Positions 24,373 through 32,506 of a stretch of 64,000 nt of DNA are shown here, one piece after another. The DNA is taken from positions 643,750-707,749 of the forward strand of contig JAKVOA010000001.1 in the NCBI GenBank assembly GCA_022483045.1. The letters run 5' to 3'. The notes under the pieces were generated by a model. The model saw only the letters and a list, made by a program, of their open reading frames with translations. It searched no databases and was not told the origin of the DNA. Each line of letters begins with the position of its first letter. Position 1 is the first letter of the stretch. The stretch is from Oscillospiraceae bacterium (lineage in GTDB: Bacteria; Bacillota; Clostridia; Oscillospirales; Acutalibacteraceae). The translations under genes were made by a program, and so were the position numbers.

Positions 24373-25155
24373 TTATTTCTTTTTCTTGTTTTTCTTTGCA
24401 GTGCTCTCAGCTGTGGTCAGTGTTTTCTGCGGCGCTGCCGGTTTCACCATCGCTTTTGGTGCTTCCTTGACAACGGGGAAAGAGGACTTCACGGCCGGTG
24501 TTTCTTTAGCTGCTGCAGGTTTTGCGGCGGTTTTTGGCGCTTCTTCGGTGGCTGTGGGCTTTGCAGCCGGCACAGTTTTTGGTGTTGCAGCAACTGTTGG
24601 TGCAGCGGCCTTTTTCGCAGCGGATTTGTGAGCAGTGGAGCGGCGGGCGCGCTTTGCTGCCGGCGCCTTTTTCTCTGGCTTGTCCTCAGGCAGAGCAGAG
24701 AACTTCCATTCCTGGTTTTCACCGTCTACTTTTTCCCAAATCTGCAGGTGTGCGCCGATTTCGCTGGAAATGCCGACTACGTCGACACAGCGGCCGCTTG
24801 CCTTGGAAACAATCTTGTAGTACCCCACCGAGGCAGGCTCCAGAGTCCACAGCTGGGTGTCTGTGTCGCAGGCAGCCCACTGGTGCAGCCAGCTGCCGTT
24901 TTCGGTGCCGCCGTCCACAATATCCAAGTAGCGGTTGGTTGCGGTATTTAAAATACGGCAGTAACCATTAGCGGCGGGGGTCACTTTCCAAACCTGCTCT
25001 GCTGCTTTCTGGTCAGGGGTTTCCATTGTCAGCAGGGCGCCGTCATCTGCATTGCGGTCCTCTACACTCATTGCATTGCCGCTTTGGCGGGAAAGAATTA
25101 GATAAGAACTGCTGCGGGAAGTAAACTTTTCAGTTGCGGTCTTTTTTGCTGCCAT
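24373..25155 (-). CDS. Ricin-B-like lectin with lysine/alanine-rich C-terminal tail
   Basis: A 260-residue protein. Residues about 12-155 form a beta-trefoil carbohydrate-binding domain of the ricin-B type, with repeats around YLILSRQSGNAMSVED, YLDIVDGGTENGSWLHQW and CVDVVGISSEIGAHLQIW, each ending near a Q-x-W position (EQVWKV, TQLWTL, NQEWKF). From about 158 to the end the sequence is almost only A, K, P, T, E and V, with KKAAA and KPAA-type repeats and a final KKNKKKK. This resembles histone H1 or bacterial HU-like tails. There is no signal peptide or membrane segment, so it should stay in the cytoplasm. Intact, with its own promoter; role unknown. Confidence 0.82.
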   Translation of the reverse strand: MAAKKTATEKFTSRSSSYLILSRQSGNAMSVEDRNADDGALLTMETPDQKAAEQVWKVTPAANGYCRILNTATNRYLDIVDGGTENGSWLHQWAACDTDTQLWTLEPASVGYYKIVSKASGRCVDVVGISSEIGAHLQIWEKVDGENQEWKFSALPEDKPEKKAPAAKRARRSTAHKSAAKKAAAPTVAATPKTVPAAKPTATEEAPKTAAKPAAAKETPAVKSSFPVVKEAPKAMVKPAAPQKTLTTAESTAKKNKKKK

Positions 25156-25246
25156 AAACGTAAACGCTCCTTTTTCCAGATGATAATTCTACAAAAACAA
25201 TATTTTCTCTATCTCTCTGTTTACAAATTCTGTAAAGCTTAATGTA

Positions 25247-25274
25247 ATTATAGCATCAATCGAATTGAAGTCAA
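25247..25274 (-). promoter_or_regulatory. Promoter of the lectin-tail gene
   Basis: On the minus strand TTGACT and TATAAT are 16 bases apart, about 90 bases before the start codon. Confidence 0.65.
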
Positions 25275-25438
25275 CATTCGCACGGAAAAACGGCGATTTA
25301 ATGGCAATCGCTAAAGAAGAGGGGGCGCTTTTTGTTGCAATTTTCATCGATATCCGCTATCATAGCTAAAGCAGCAGCCACAAAAATCGGGCGGGCTGCG
25401 TTTCTTTCACCTTTTTTAAAAAACCTAGGGGGCACAAA

Positions 25439-26656
25439 ATGAAAGACAGGGGCTTTGTGCAAGTTGTCGTTTCCAAAAAAGCAGAGGCGTCCGTAGTAAA
25501 CGGACACCCGTGGATTTATGATACAGAAGTAACACCCATTGGCGCGGTGCCGCAGGATGGCGCCTTAACCGATGTTCTTTCACAGAAAGGGCGCTTTTTG
25601 GGTACAGGCTTTTACAACAGTCACAGCAAAATTCGCGTACGGCTGATTTCCCGCAACGCCAACGATACTTTTGACCAGGCGTTTTTCACCCGCCGTGTGC
25701 AGTATGCGTGGCAGTACCGCAAGACCGTTATGGGGCCAGATACCGACTGCTGCCGCGTAATTTTCGGCGAAGCGGACCAGTTTCCAGGCCTTACAGTAGA
25801 CCGTTTTCACAATATATTGGTCGCCCAAACACTTTCTTTAGGGATCGAGCGCATAAAGCCTATGGTGTTTCATGCGCTGTACCAGGTGCTTACTCAGGAC
25901 GGCCAGCAGATTGACGGCATTTACGAGCGCAATGATGTCGCTATCCGCGAGCTTGAGGGAATGCAGCAGGGGAAGGGCTTTTTTTCGCTGCCGGGTGTTC
26001 CCCTGCCCCAAAGCACCAAAACTGAGATTACCGAAAATGGCATTCGGTATATCGTCGATTTTGAAAACGGACAGAAAACCGGCTTCTTTTTAGACCAGAA
26101 GTACAACCGCCGCGCGGTGGCCCGTTTGGCAAAGGGCCGGCATGTACTGGACTGCTTCACGCACACCGGTTCGTTTGCCCTAAACGCCGCAAAGGGCGGC
26201 GCCGCGCATGTGCACGCGGTGGATATTAGCGCCGATGCTGTAGCTATGACCAATGAAAATATCCGTCGCAACGGAATGCAGAACGTGGTCGACTGTGAAG
26301 AGGCCAATGTCTTTGACCTGCTGCCTACGCTGCAGCCAAAACAATACGATTTTATTATCTTAGACCCGCCTGCTTTTACAAAAAGCAGGCGCACTGTGCA
26401 CTCTGCTGCGCGCGGCTATAAGGAAATCAATCTGCGCGCCATGCGGCTTCTGCCGCGCGGGGGTTACCTTGCCACCTGCTCTTGTTCACACTTTATGACC
26501 GATGAGTTGTTTCGTAAAATGCTGCACGATGCTGCCGCGGACGCGGGCGTTTCTCTGCGTCAGATTGAGGCGCGCCAGCAGGCACCGGACCACCCGTTTT
26601 TGTGGAACGTGCCAGAAACCGACTACTTAAAATTCTATTTGTTTCAGGTCGTATAA
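25439..26656 (+). CDS. rlmI: RlmI-like 23S rRNA (cytosine-C5) methyltransferase
   Basis: A 405-residue SAM-dependent RNA methyltransferase. It has an N-terminal PUA domain (about 1-80: VVSKKAEASVVNGHPWIYDTEV), a central RNase-H-like linker domain, and a C-terminal Rossmann methyltransferase domain. The latter shows VLDCFTHTGSFALNAA (SAM motif I), FIILDPPAFTKSR (catalytic DPPAF motif) and ATCSCSHFM with the catalytic Cys. Layout and length match RlmI, which modifies C1962 of 23S rRNA; the exact position is assumed from the family. The ATG at 25439 is preceded by CTAGGGGG. Confidence 0.85.
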   Translation: MKDRGFVQVVVSKKAEASVVNGHPWIYDTEVTPIGAVPQDGALTDVLSQKGRFLGTGFYNSHSKIRVRLISRNANDTFDQAFFTRRVQYAWQYRKTVMGPDTDCCRVIFGEADQFPGLTVDRFHNILVAQTLSLGIERIKPMVFHALYQVLTQDGQQIDGIYERNDVAIRELEGMQQGKGFFSLPGVPLPQSTKTEITENGIRYIVDFENGQKTGFFLDQKYNRRAVARLAKGRHVLDCFTHTGSFALNAAKGGAAHVHAVDISADAVAMTNENIRRNGMQNVVDCEEANVFDLLPTLQPKQYDFIILDPPAFTKSRRTVHSAARGYKEINLRAMRLLPRGGYLATCSCSHFMTDELFRKMLHDAAADAGVSLRQIEARQQAPDHPFLWNVPETDYLKFYLFQVV

Positions 26657-26794
26657 TCATCTATTTATCATACAGAATCAGAAAGTGCTGTATATCGTCA
26701 TGATGTCCTTTTGCGCCAGAGGCCGTTAGGCCAAGTTTCGCAGCTTGAGTACGATTTGTGTATGAATACAATTAATAAAATGCAGGAGGAAGCC

Positions 26795-27649
26795 ATGAAC
26801 ACACTCAGCTTTTGGAGCAGCTTTTCGCAGAGCGCCTTGACATTTCTGCCAAAGTTTTTAGAGGCCGCTATTGTCTTTGCCGTGGGCTGGTGGCTGAGCA
26901 GTCTTGTCCGCCGCCTTTGCAAAAAAGCCCTGCAGCGGGCAGACCGTGGCACTGCTGTGGCTTCATTTCTTTCGTCTGCTGCTTCGGTGGCAATCAGGGT
27001 CTTGGCAGGCATTATGGCGCTGTCATCGCTGGGACTAAATACCAGCGTCATTGTGGGTGCGCTCAGCGCTCTGGGCCTAGGCGTCAGCCTTGCTATGAAA
27101 GATAATATGGCAAATGTCGCCTGCGGCCTACAGATGCTTTTTACCAAGCCGTTTCACGCCGGCGATTATATTGCGGCAGAGGGGGTAGAGGGCACGGTCG
27201 AGCGCATGGAGCTGATGTTTACCACGCTGCGTACTTATGACAATAAAGAAGTCGTCTTTCCGAATGCGCGCCTGTGCAGCAGTATTGTCACCAACTACAC
27301 CGCCATGGAAAAGCGCCGTGTAGACTTGGAATTTGGTATCAGCTATGACGATGACTTAAAAGGCGCCAAAGAGCTGCTGCGTCAGGTTGCGACAAACGAC
27401 AAGCGGGTGCTGCCTGAGCCGGCGCCGCTGGTGGCGGTCAGCAAACACGGTGACAGTGCCCTGCTGCTCACCATGCACCTGTGGTGTAAAACAGAGCAGT
27501 ACTGGGACGTCTACTATGCTATGCAGGAAAAAGTTAAGCTTGCCTTTGATGAAAACGACTACCATATTCCGTTCCCGCAGGTAGATGTGCATACCCAGCC
27601 GGACGTGCCGGTAAAGCTTGCAAAGGCAGACGCCGCCGGAAAAGATTAA
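26795..27649 (+). CDS. mscS: Small-conductance mechanosensitive channel (MscS)
   Basis: Opens under membrane tension to release solutes on hypo-osmotic shock. The 284 residues have three N-terminal transmembrane segments. The pore helix region is ALSALGLGVSLAMKDNMANVACGLQML, with the Gly/Ala pattern of TM3. The beta domain (FHAGDYIAAEGVEGTVERM, then VVFPNARLCSSIVTNYT) and the C-terminal alpha/beta domain follow. The ATG at 26795 has AGGAGG 8 bases upstream; a 28-codon upstream extension is rejected. Strong terminator behind. Confidence 0.93.
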   Translation: MNTLSFWSSFSQSALTFLPKFLEAAIVFAVGWWLSSLVRRLCKKALQRADRGTAVASFLSSAASVAIRVLAGIMALSSLGLNTSVIVGALSALGLGVSLAMKDNMANVACGLQMLFTKPFHAGDYIAAEGVEGTVERMELMFTTLRTYDNKEVVFPNARLCSSIVTNYTAMEKRRVDLEFGISYDDDLKGAKELLRQVATNDKRVLPEPAPLVAVSKHGDSALLLTMHLWCKTEQYWDVYYAMQEKVKLAFDENDYHIPFPQVDVHTQPDVPVKLAKADAAGKD

Positions 27650-27655
27650 GTACAA

Positions 27656-27693
27656 AAAAGCCTCTTGCCGTGTTTTGCGGCAGGGGGCTTTTC
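27656..27693 (+). terminator. Terminator after mscS
   Basis: AAAAGCCTCTTGCCG pairs with CGGCAGGGGGCTTTT around a 7-base loop. Confidence 0.88.
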
Positions 27694-27769
27694 AACTGCC
27701 TGCAATGGAATCTTTTTGGTACTGAAAATTTTATAATTTTATATCAGAATAGTATTTACAGGATTTTGC

Positions 27770-27890
27770 TGCATGGTTACTTCGCCAGAGCCGACCGCTT
27801 TCCTGCCGGCAGGCGGTATCCGCACAACGTGCTGCTATTCGCCATAGATGCCCTGCACGGTTACTTCGCCGGAGCCAACCGCTTCCGTAC
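27770..27890 (-). repeat. Diverged in-frame 84-bp tandem duplication at the birA 3' end
   Basis: Bases 27770-27805 closely match 27854-27890 at an offset of 84 bases. The inner copy codes the end of BirA (AVGSGEVTVQ). The outer copy lies after the BirA TAG in the same frame and reads AVGSGEVTMQ before a TAA. 84 is divisible by three, so the frame is preserved. Confidence 0.7.
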
Positions 27891-28623
27891 TGCCGCCGGG
27901 CAGCTGTACCAGCAATTCCCCTGCCGGGGTAATGCCGCAGGCGGTGCCGGTCTTTTTCTGCTGTCCACGAAAATAGGAGACCTGCCGGCCAAGAGAAACG
28001 CACAGCCGCGTGTAGCTTTCCGGCAGGGAGCCGCTTTCCAGAAGCGGCTCCATTTTTTCGAGGATGCGCTGCAGCACAACACAGCGGGTGCAGGTCCTGC
28101 CGGTTTCCAGCAGCAGAGAAGTTGCCCGCACGGCGAGTTCCGGCGGAAAAGCAGAGTTGCCTACGTTGATGCCGATACCCACAGCTGCCCAGGTACAGCC
28201 GCTTGGGTCTGTGCCCGCTTCACATAAAATGCCGCAGACTTTCCGGCTGCCGATGACCACGTCGTTTGGCCACTTGATGTGCGCGTCCGTGCCAAAAGAT
28301 TCCCGCAGCGCCGTACAGACGGCCAGACCCGCAAGCAGCGGTGCGTTTGTCACAGGGTTTGGTAGGTGGCGCCCACGCAGCAGTACTGTAAAGTACAGAC
28401 CGCCGCCCTGCGGGCTGTGCCAGCTGCGGCCCAGCCGCCCTTTGCCGCCGGTCTGTCGTTCAGCGGTCACGGTGGTGCCATCCGGTGCGCCGGCGCGCGC
28501 CATTCGTTTGATTTCTTCATTGGTAGAGCCTGTTTCTGCCAGACAGTACAAATTTTTTCCGAGTGTGTTTGTGTGCAGTCCCCGCAAAACAGCGGGGGCA
28601 TTCAGCGCCGCTTCCTGCTGCAT
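27835..28623 (-). CDS. birA: Biotin-[acetyl-CoA-carboxylase] ligase
   Basis: Activates biotin as biotinyl-AMP and attaches it to carboxylase carrier protein. The 262 residues contain only the catalytic and C-terminal SH3-like domains; the N-terminal winged helix of bifunctional BirA is absent, so it is not a biotin-operon repressor. Motifs: ETGSTNEE, the adenylate loop GGKGRLGRSWHSPQGG, IKWPNDVVIGSRKVCGILCE and GIGINVGN. It ends GEVTVQGIYGE with TAG. The frame continues open behind the TAG through a decayed copy of the last codons. Confidence 0.92.
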   Translation of the reverse strand: MQQEAALNAPAVLRGLHTNTLGKNLYCLAETGSTNEEIKRMARAGAPDGTTVTAERQTGGKGRLGRSWHSPQGGGLYFTVLLRGRHLPNPVTNAPLLAGLAVCTALRESFGTDAHIKWPNDVVIGSRKVCGILCEAGTDPSGCTWAAVGIGINVGNSAFPPELAVRATSLLLETGRTCTRCVVLQRILEKMEPLLESGSLPESYTRLCVSLGRQVSYFRGQQKKTGTACGITPAGELLVQLPGGSTEAVGSGEVTVQGIYGE

Positions 28624-28786
28624 ATATTCTGTCTCCTTTTTGTTCTTTTTATTATCTTAAACGCAAAATACGAAAACGGCAAGCCCTCGCTGCGGTGTGA
28701 AAGAAAAAGCAAAAAAACAGGTTGTTTCTATGCCAATGGAATGCTATACTAATATTATATGCGTACGCCTGAAAGGAGCGGTAAAA

Positions 28787-28990
28787 ATGGATGTTCGCCC
28801 CGGCGATGTTCTGCTGATGAAAAAGCCGCATCCCTGCGGCTGCAGTACCTTTCTGGTTTTGCGGGCCGGCATGGATTTTAAAATTCGCTGTACCCGCTGC
28901 GGACACGAAATTATGCTGCCGCGGCGCAAATGCGAAAAGAATATCCGAAAAATCACACGCCCCACAGCAGAAAAGCAGCCCCACAGTTGA
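28787..28990 (+). CDS. DUF951 zinc-ribbon protein
   Basis: A 67-residue protein of the DUF951 family, universal in Firmicutes, function unknown. It opens MDVRPGDVLLMKKPHPCGC and carries a CGC plus CTRCGHEIMLPRRKCEK arrangement that should bind zinc. The ATG at 28787 has AAAGGAGCGG upstream; 30 upstream in-frame codons are not part of the family. Its relatives are often near translation genes, as here before prfA. Confidence 0.85.
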   Translation: MDVRPGDVLLMKKPHPCGCSTFLVLRAGMDFKIRCTRCGHEIMLPRRKCEKNIRKITRPTAEKQPHS

Positions 28991-29071
28991 AAGGATTTTG
29001 TACCTTTCAGACAGCAGGGCTGTTTTTCCGTCGGTCCGCTGTACCTGTTTCCAAAGGAGTAAATCGCATTT

Positions 29072-30154
29072 ATGTTTGAAAACCTTGAAGTCTTTTCCAG
29101 ACGGCTGGAAGAATTAAATGTCCGCCTGTGCGAGCCGGCCACGGCGTCGGACCCGGCGCTTTATGCGCAGCTGATGAAAGAATACGGCGAGCTTGAGCCG
29201 CTGGTTGTGCACTACCGGCAGTACTGTGCTGCCGAAAAAGACCGCAGCGAGGCACAGGAGATTTTAGCCGACAGTGCTAGCCGCGACCTGCACGGCTTGG
29301 CGCAGCAGCAGCTTAAAGAGGCCGAGCAAAAGCTTGTACAGCTGACCGAGAAAATTAAGATTCTGCTGCTGCCCAAAGACCCCAACGACGACAAAAATGT
29401 AATCGTCGAAATCCGTGGCGGTGCGGGTGGGGAAGAGGCAGCCCTGTTTTCGGCTGTTCTGTACCGTATGTACACCATGTATGTACAAAACCGCGGCTGG
29501 CAGACCGAGCTTTTAAATGTCAATGAAACTGAACTTGGCGGCTATAAAGAAATCAGCTTTATGGTTACCGGCGCAGGCGCGTGGTCACGCCTCAAGTACG
29601 AAAGCGGCGTGCACCGCGTGCAGCGCGTGCCCGAAACTGAGGCGCAGGGCCGCATTCATACCTCCACTGCCACAGTTGCTGTTCTGCCCGAGGCAGACGA
29701 GGTAGAGGTGCAGATTGACCCCAAAGACCTGCAGATTGATACGTACCGCTCTAGTGGCGCGGGTGGCCAGCATATTAACAAAACCAGCTCTGCCATCCGC
29801 ATTACGCATCTGCCTACCGGTTTGGTGGTTGAGTGCCAGGATGAACGCAGTCAGTACAAGAATAAAGACAAAGCAATGCGGGTGCTGCGCAGCCGCCTGC
29901 TGCACATGGAGCAGCAGAAGCACGACGACGCCATTGCTTCCGAGCGCCGCAGCCAAGTGGGCAGCGGCGACCGCAGCGAGCGCATCCGTACCTACAACTA
30001 CCCACAGGGGCGCGTCACCGACCACCGTATCGGCTTAACGATATACCGGCTGGAAGATGTGCTTAACGGCGCGCTGGACCAAATCATCGACCCGCTCATT
30101 GCGGCGGACCGTGCCCAGCAGATGAAACAGACAATGAATGATGAATCAGACTGA
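29072..30154 (+). CDS. prfA: Peptide chain release factor 1
   Basis: Recognises UAA and UAG in the ribosomal A site and triggers peptide release. The 360 residues have the catalytic GGQ in [18 protein letters not shown] (about residues 228-245) and the codon-reading PxT motif as PET in [14 protein letters not shown]. The N-terminal coiled-coil domain is complete. An intact RF1 argues that UAG is a normal stop in this organism, which matters for the in-frame TAG codons reported elsewhere in the window. The ATG at 29072 has AAAGGAG upstream. Confidence 0.95.
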   Translation: MFENLEVFSRRLEELNVRLCEPATASDPALYAQLMKEYGELEPLVVHYRQYCAAEKDRSEAQEILADSASRDLHGLAQQQLKEAEQKLVQLTEKIKILLLPKDPNDDKNVIVEIRGGAGGEEAALFSAVLYRMYTMYVQNRGWQTELLNVNETELGGYKEISFMVTGAGAWSRLKYESGVHRVQRVPETEAQGRIHTSTATVAVLPEADEVEVQIDPKDLQIDTYRSSGAGGQHINKTSSAIRITHLPTGLVVECQDERSQYKNKDKAMRVLRSRLLHMEQQKHDDAIASERRSQVGSGDRSERIRTYNYPQGRVTDHRIGLTIYRLEDVLNGALDQIIDPLIAADRAQQMKQTMNDESD

Positions 30155-30173
30155 CAGAAAAGAGGGGGTTCCT

Positions 30174-31193
30174 TTGCAGACAGAATCCTTAAAAACAGAT
30201 GATGCCGGCTTTGCTCGCGCAGCAGAAATCCTGCAGCACGGTGGTTTGGTCGGCATGCCTACAGAGACGGTCTATGGTCTTGCGGCAGATGCCAAAAATA
30301 GCGAAGCAGTAAAAAAGATCTTCGCGGCAAAAGGCCGCCCAGCGGACAATCCGCTGATTGTGCATATCGCGAAGTTTGAGCAGATTTACGGCCTGGTGGC
30401 ACAGGTACCGCCGGCGGCAAAAAAACTGGCAGAGGCCTTTTGGCCCGGCCCCATGACCATGGTCCTGCCCAAAGCCGACTGCATTCCCGATGTCGTAAGC
30501 GCGGGTATGCCCACGGTTGCTATACGGTTTCCATCCCACCCGGCGGCACAGCGGCTGATTATGGAAAGCGGGCTGCCGCTTGCGGCACCCTCGGCCAACA
30601 CCTCTGGCAGGCCCAGCCCCACCACTGCGCAGCATGTGCTGCACGACTTAGGCGGCAAAATTGACGCCGTACTGGATGGCGGCCCCTGCGGGGTTGGTGT
30701 TGAAAGCACGGTCATTACTCTGGCCTCAGACCCGCCACGCCTTTTGCGTCCGGGCGGCATTACGCTGGAGCAGCTGCGTGCTGTTTTGGGCCGGGTTGAT
30801 ATGGACGACGCTGTGCTGCATCCGCTGAAGCCCGGCGTACGCGCCGCTTCTCCTGGTATGAAGTATAAACACTATTCTCCTAAGGCAGACGTGATTATTC
30901 TGGATGGCACCGACAAACAGTACGCCGATTACGTCAATGAACACGCCGCCGTGGGAGTTATGGCACTGTGCTATGACGGCGACGACAAAAATCTACGGGT
31001 GCCTGCCATCTGCTACGGCGGCCGTTCAGACGATGCTGCCAAGGCACACGAACTGTTTGATGCCCTGCGCTCCTTTGATGAGCGCGGCGCCAAAACGGTC
31101 TATGCCCGCTGCCCGGCACCAAAAGGCGTAGGCCTCGCCGTTTACAACCGCTTGATTCGTGCTGCCGGCTTTGAGGTGATTCATCTTGGCTAG
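30174..31193 (+). CDS. ywlC: Threonylcarbamoyl-AMP synthase (Sua5/YwlC type)
   Basis: Makes threonylcarbamoyl-AMP from threonine, bicarbonate and ATP for tRNA t6A37. An N-terminal YrdC domain (about 15-210: GLVGMPTETVYGLAADA, KGRPADNPLIVHI, APSANTSGRPSPTTAQHV) is followed by a Sua5 C-terminal domain. It therefore belongs to the long Sua5 form (about 340 residues), not short TsaC. The TTG at 30174 is preferred because AGAGGGGG lies 5-6 bases upstream; ATG codons at 30138 and 30141 overlap prfA without a clear site. It is co-directional with prfA and overlaps coaE by 8 bases. Confidence 0.92.
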   Translation: MQTESLKTDDAGFARAAEILQHGGLVGMPTETVYGLAADAKNSEAVKKIFAAKGRPADNPLIVHIAKFEQIYGLVAQVPPAAKKLAEAFWPGPMTMVLPKADCIPDVVSAGMPTVAIRFPSHPAAQRLIMESGLPLAAPSANTSGRPSPTTAQHVLHDLGGKIDAVLDGGPCGVGVESTVITLASDPPRLLRPGGITLEQLRAVLGRVDMDDAVLHPLKPGVRAASPGMKYKHYSPKADVIILDGTDKQYADYVNEHAAVGVMALCYDGDDKNLRVPAICYGGRSDDAAKAHELFDALRSFDERGAKTVYARCPAPKGVGLAVYNRLIRAAGFEVIHLG

Positions 31194-31788
31194 CTTTGTC
31201 ATCGGCCTGACCGGCCCCACCGGCGCCGGAAAGTCAACATGGACGGCTGCTTTCCGTGCACTGGGCTGTGCGGTCATTGACTGTGATGCGCTGGCAAAAA
31301 CAGTCACCGAAAGTCCTGCAGTGCAGCAAAAGCTGCAAGGTGAGTTCGGTACAGATATTTTACAGAATGGTATTTTAAACCGCCGGCTGCTAGCGGCGCG
31401 TGCTTTTGCGGATGCTGCTTCTGTGCAGCGGCTGAATGCCATTACCCACCCGGCCATCGGTGCCGAGATTGCCCGGGAAATGCGGCTGTACGAAAAGCAG
31501 AATGTGCGGGCGGTCGTTATCGACGCCCCACTGCTTTTTGAGGGCGGCCTTGAAAAACTCTGCCGGGTCACAGCGGCGGTGCTGGCCCCGCGGCAGGTGC
31601 GCCTGGCGCGCATAGAAAAGCGCGATGGCATTACCCCAAAAGAGGCAGAGCGCCGTATGGCTTCGCAGCATGATGATGCCTTTTTTCGGCAGCACGCCGA
31701 TTGTATTTTAGACGGTGCTTTGCCGCAGGCGGACATTCCCGCCCGTGCACAGGTGCAGCTGGGTCTTTGGCTTGGTGAAAACGTATGA
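31186..31788 (+). CDS. coaE: Dephospho-CoA kinase
   Basis: Catalyses the last step of coenzyme A synthesis, phosphorylating dephospho-CoA at the 3' hydroxyl. The 200 residues show the P-loop GLTGPTGAGKST (7-18), IDCDALAK near residue 31, and IDAPLLFEGG near 109, all diagnostic. It starts with TTG at 31186 inside the end of the Sua5 gene and overlaps the next gene by 4 bases, so it is translationally coupled. Confidence 0.93.
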   Translation: MASFVIGLTGPTGAGKSTWTAAFRALGCAVIDCDALAKTVTESPAVQQKLQGEFGTDILQNGILNRRLLAARAFADAASVQRLNAITHPAIGAEIAREMRLYEKQNVRAVVIDAPLLFEGGLEKLCRVTAAVLAPRQVRLARIEKRDGITPKEAERRMASQHDDAFFRQHADCILDGALPQADIPARAQVQLGLWLGENV

Positions 31789-32489
31789 ACAGCACAAAAA
31801 ATACAAAAAAAAGAGAGAAGGCCCACCGCAGGCACAGCTTTGTTGTGCTGCGCAACCGTGCTCTGCTGCTTTTGCCGCTTGTTGTGATTGTCGTGCTGGT
31901 GGTTTACTTTTCTGCCGGCTCTCTGCAGCACGCCAAAAGGCGATTTGATTCCTCTGTGTACCCGCGTACCTACGCGGCTTATGTGGAAAAAGAGTCTGCT
32001 GCCTATCACCTGGAACCCTCCATGGTCTACGCCGTCATCAAGCAGGAAAGCAACTTTGACCCCAAGTGTGTGTCGCGGGCGGGTGCCATCGGCCTAATGC
32101 AGCTTATGCCGGATACATTTTCCTGGCTGATACAAAACGACAGCAGCAGTGTCGCTTCGCAGAAAACGTATACCGACGAAGATCTGTATGACCCGCAGAT
32201 AAACATTCATTACGGCTGCAAGTACCTCTCAATTTTGTTTAAAACCTATTCTGACAAGTCCACAGCCCTTGCCGCCTACAACGCCGGCATGGGCAACGTG
32301 AGCGGATGGCTCAAGGACAAGTCGCTCTCTGCCGATGGCAAAACCCTGAGTCAGATTCCTTTCCCCGAAACCAGTGCCTACACCAAGCTTGTCATGCAGA
32401 ATTACGCAGCCTATAAAAAGCTTTATGATACAGACAGTACCCGGAATGAGATTTCGCTCTCATCCGTTTCAGATTCATCAAAAAAATGA
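31785..32489 (+). CDS. Membrane-anchored lytic transglycosylase (SLT domain)
   Basis: A 234-residue peptidoglycan lyase. A basic N-terminus and one transmembrane segment (about 27-47) leave the catalytic domain outside. The SLT domain has the catalytic Glu in VIKQESNFDP (Glu near residue 88), followed by GAIGLMQLMPDTF and AAYNAGMGNVSGWL. The Ser-rich tail is probably flexible. Overlap with coaE and the next peptidase gene suggests one operon. It probably acts in wall turnover. Confidence 0.9.
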   Translation: MNSTKNTKKREKAHRRHSFVVLRNRALLLLPLVVIVVLVVYFSAGSLQHAKRRFDSSVYPRTYAAYVEKESAAYHLEPSMVYAVIKQESNFDPKCVSRAGAIGLMQLMPDTFSWLIQNDSSSVASQKTYTDEDLYDPQINIHYGCKYLSILFKTYSDKSTALAAYNAGMGNVSGWLKDKSLSADGKTLSQIPFPETSAYTKLVMQNYAAYKKLYDTDSTRNEISLSSVSDSSKK

Positions 32490-32506
32490 TAGGAGGATTT
32501 ACTACA

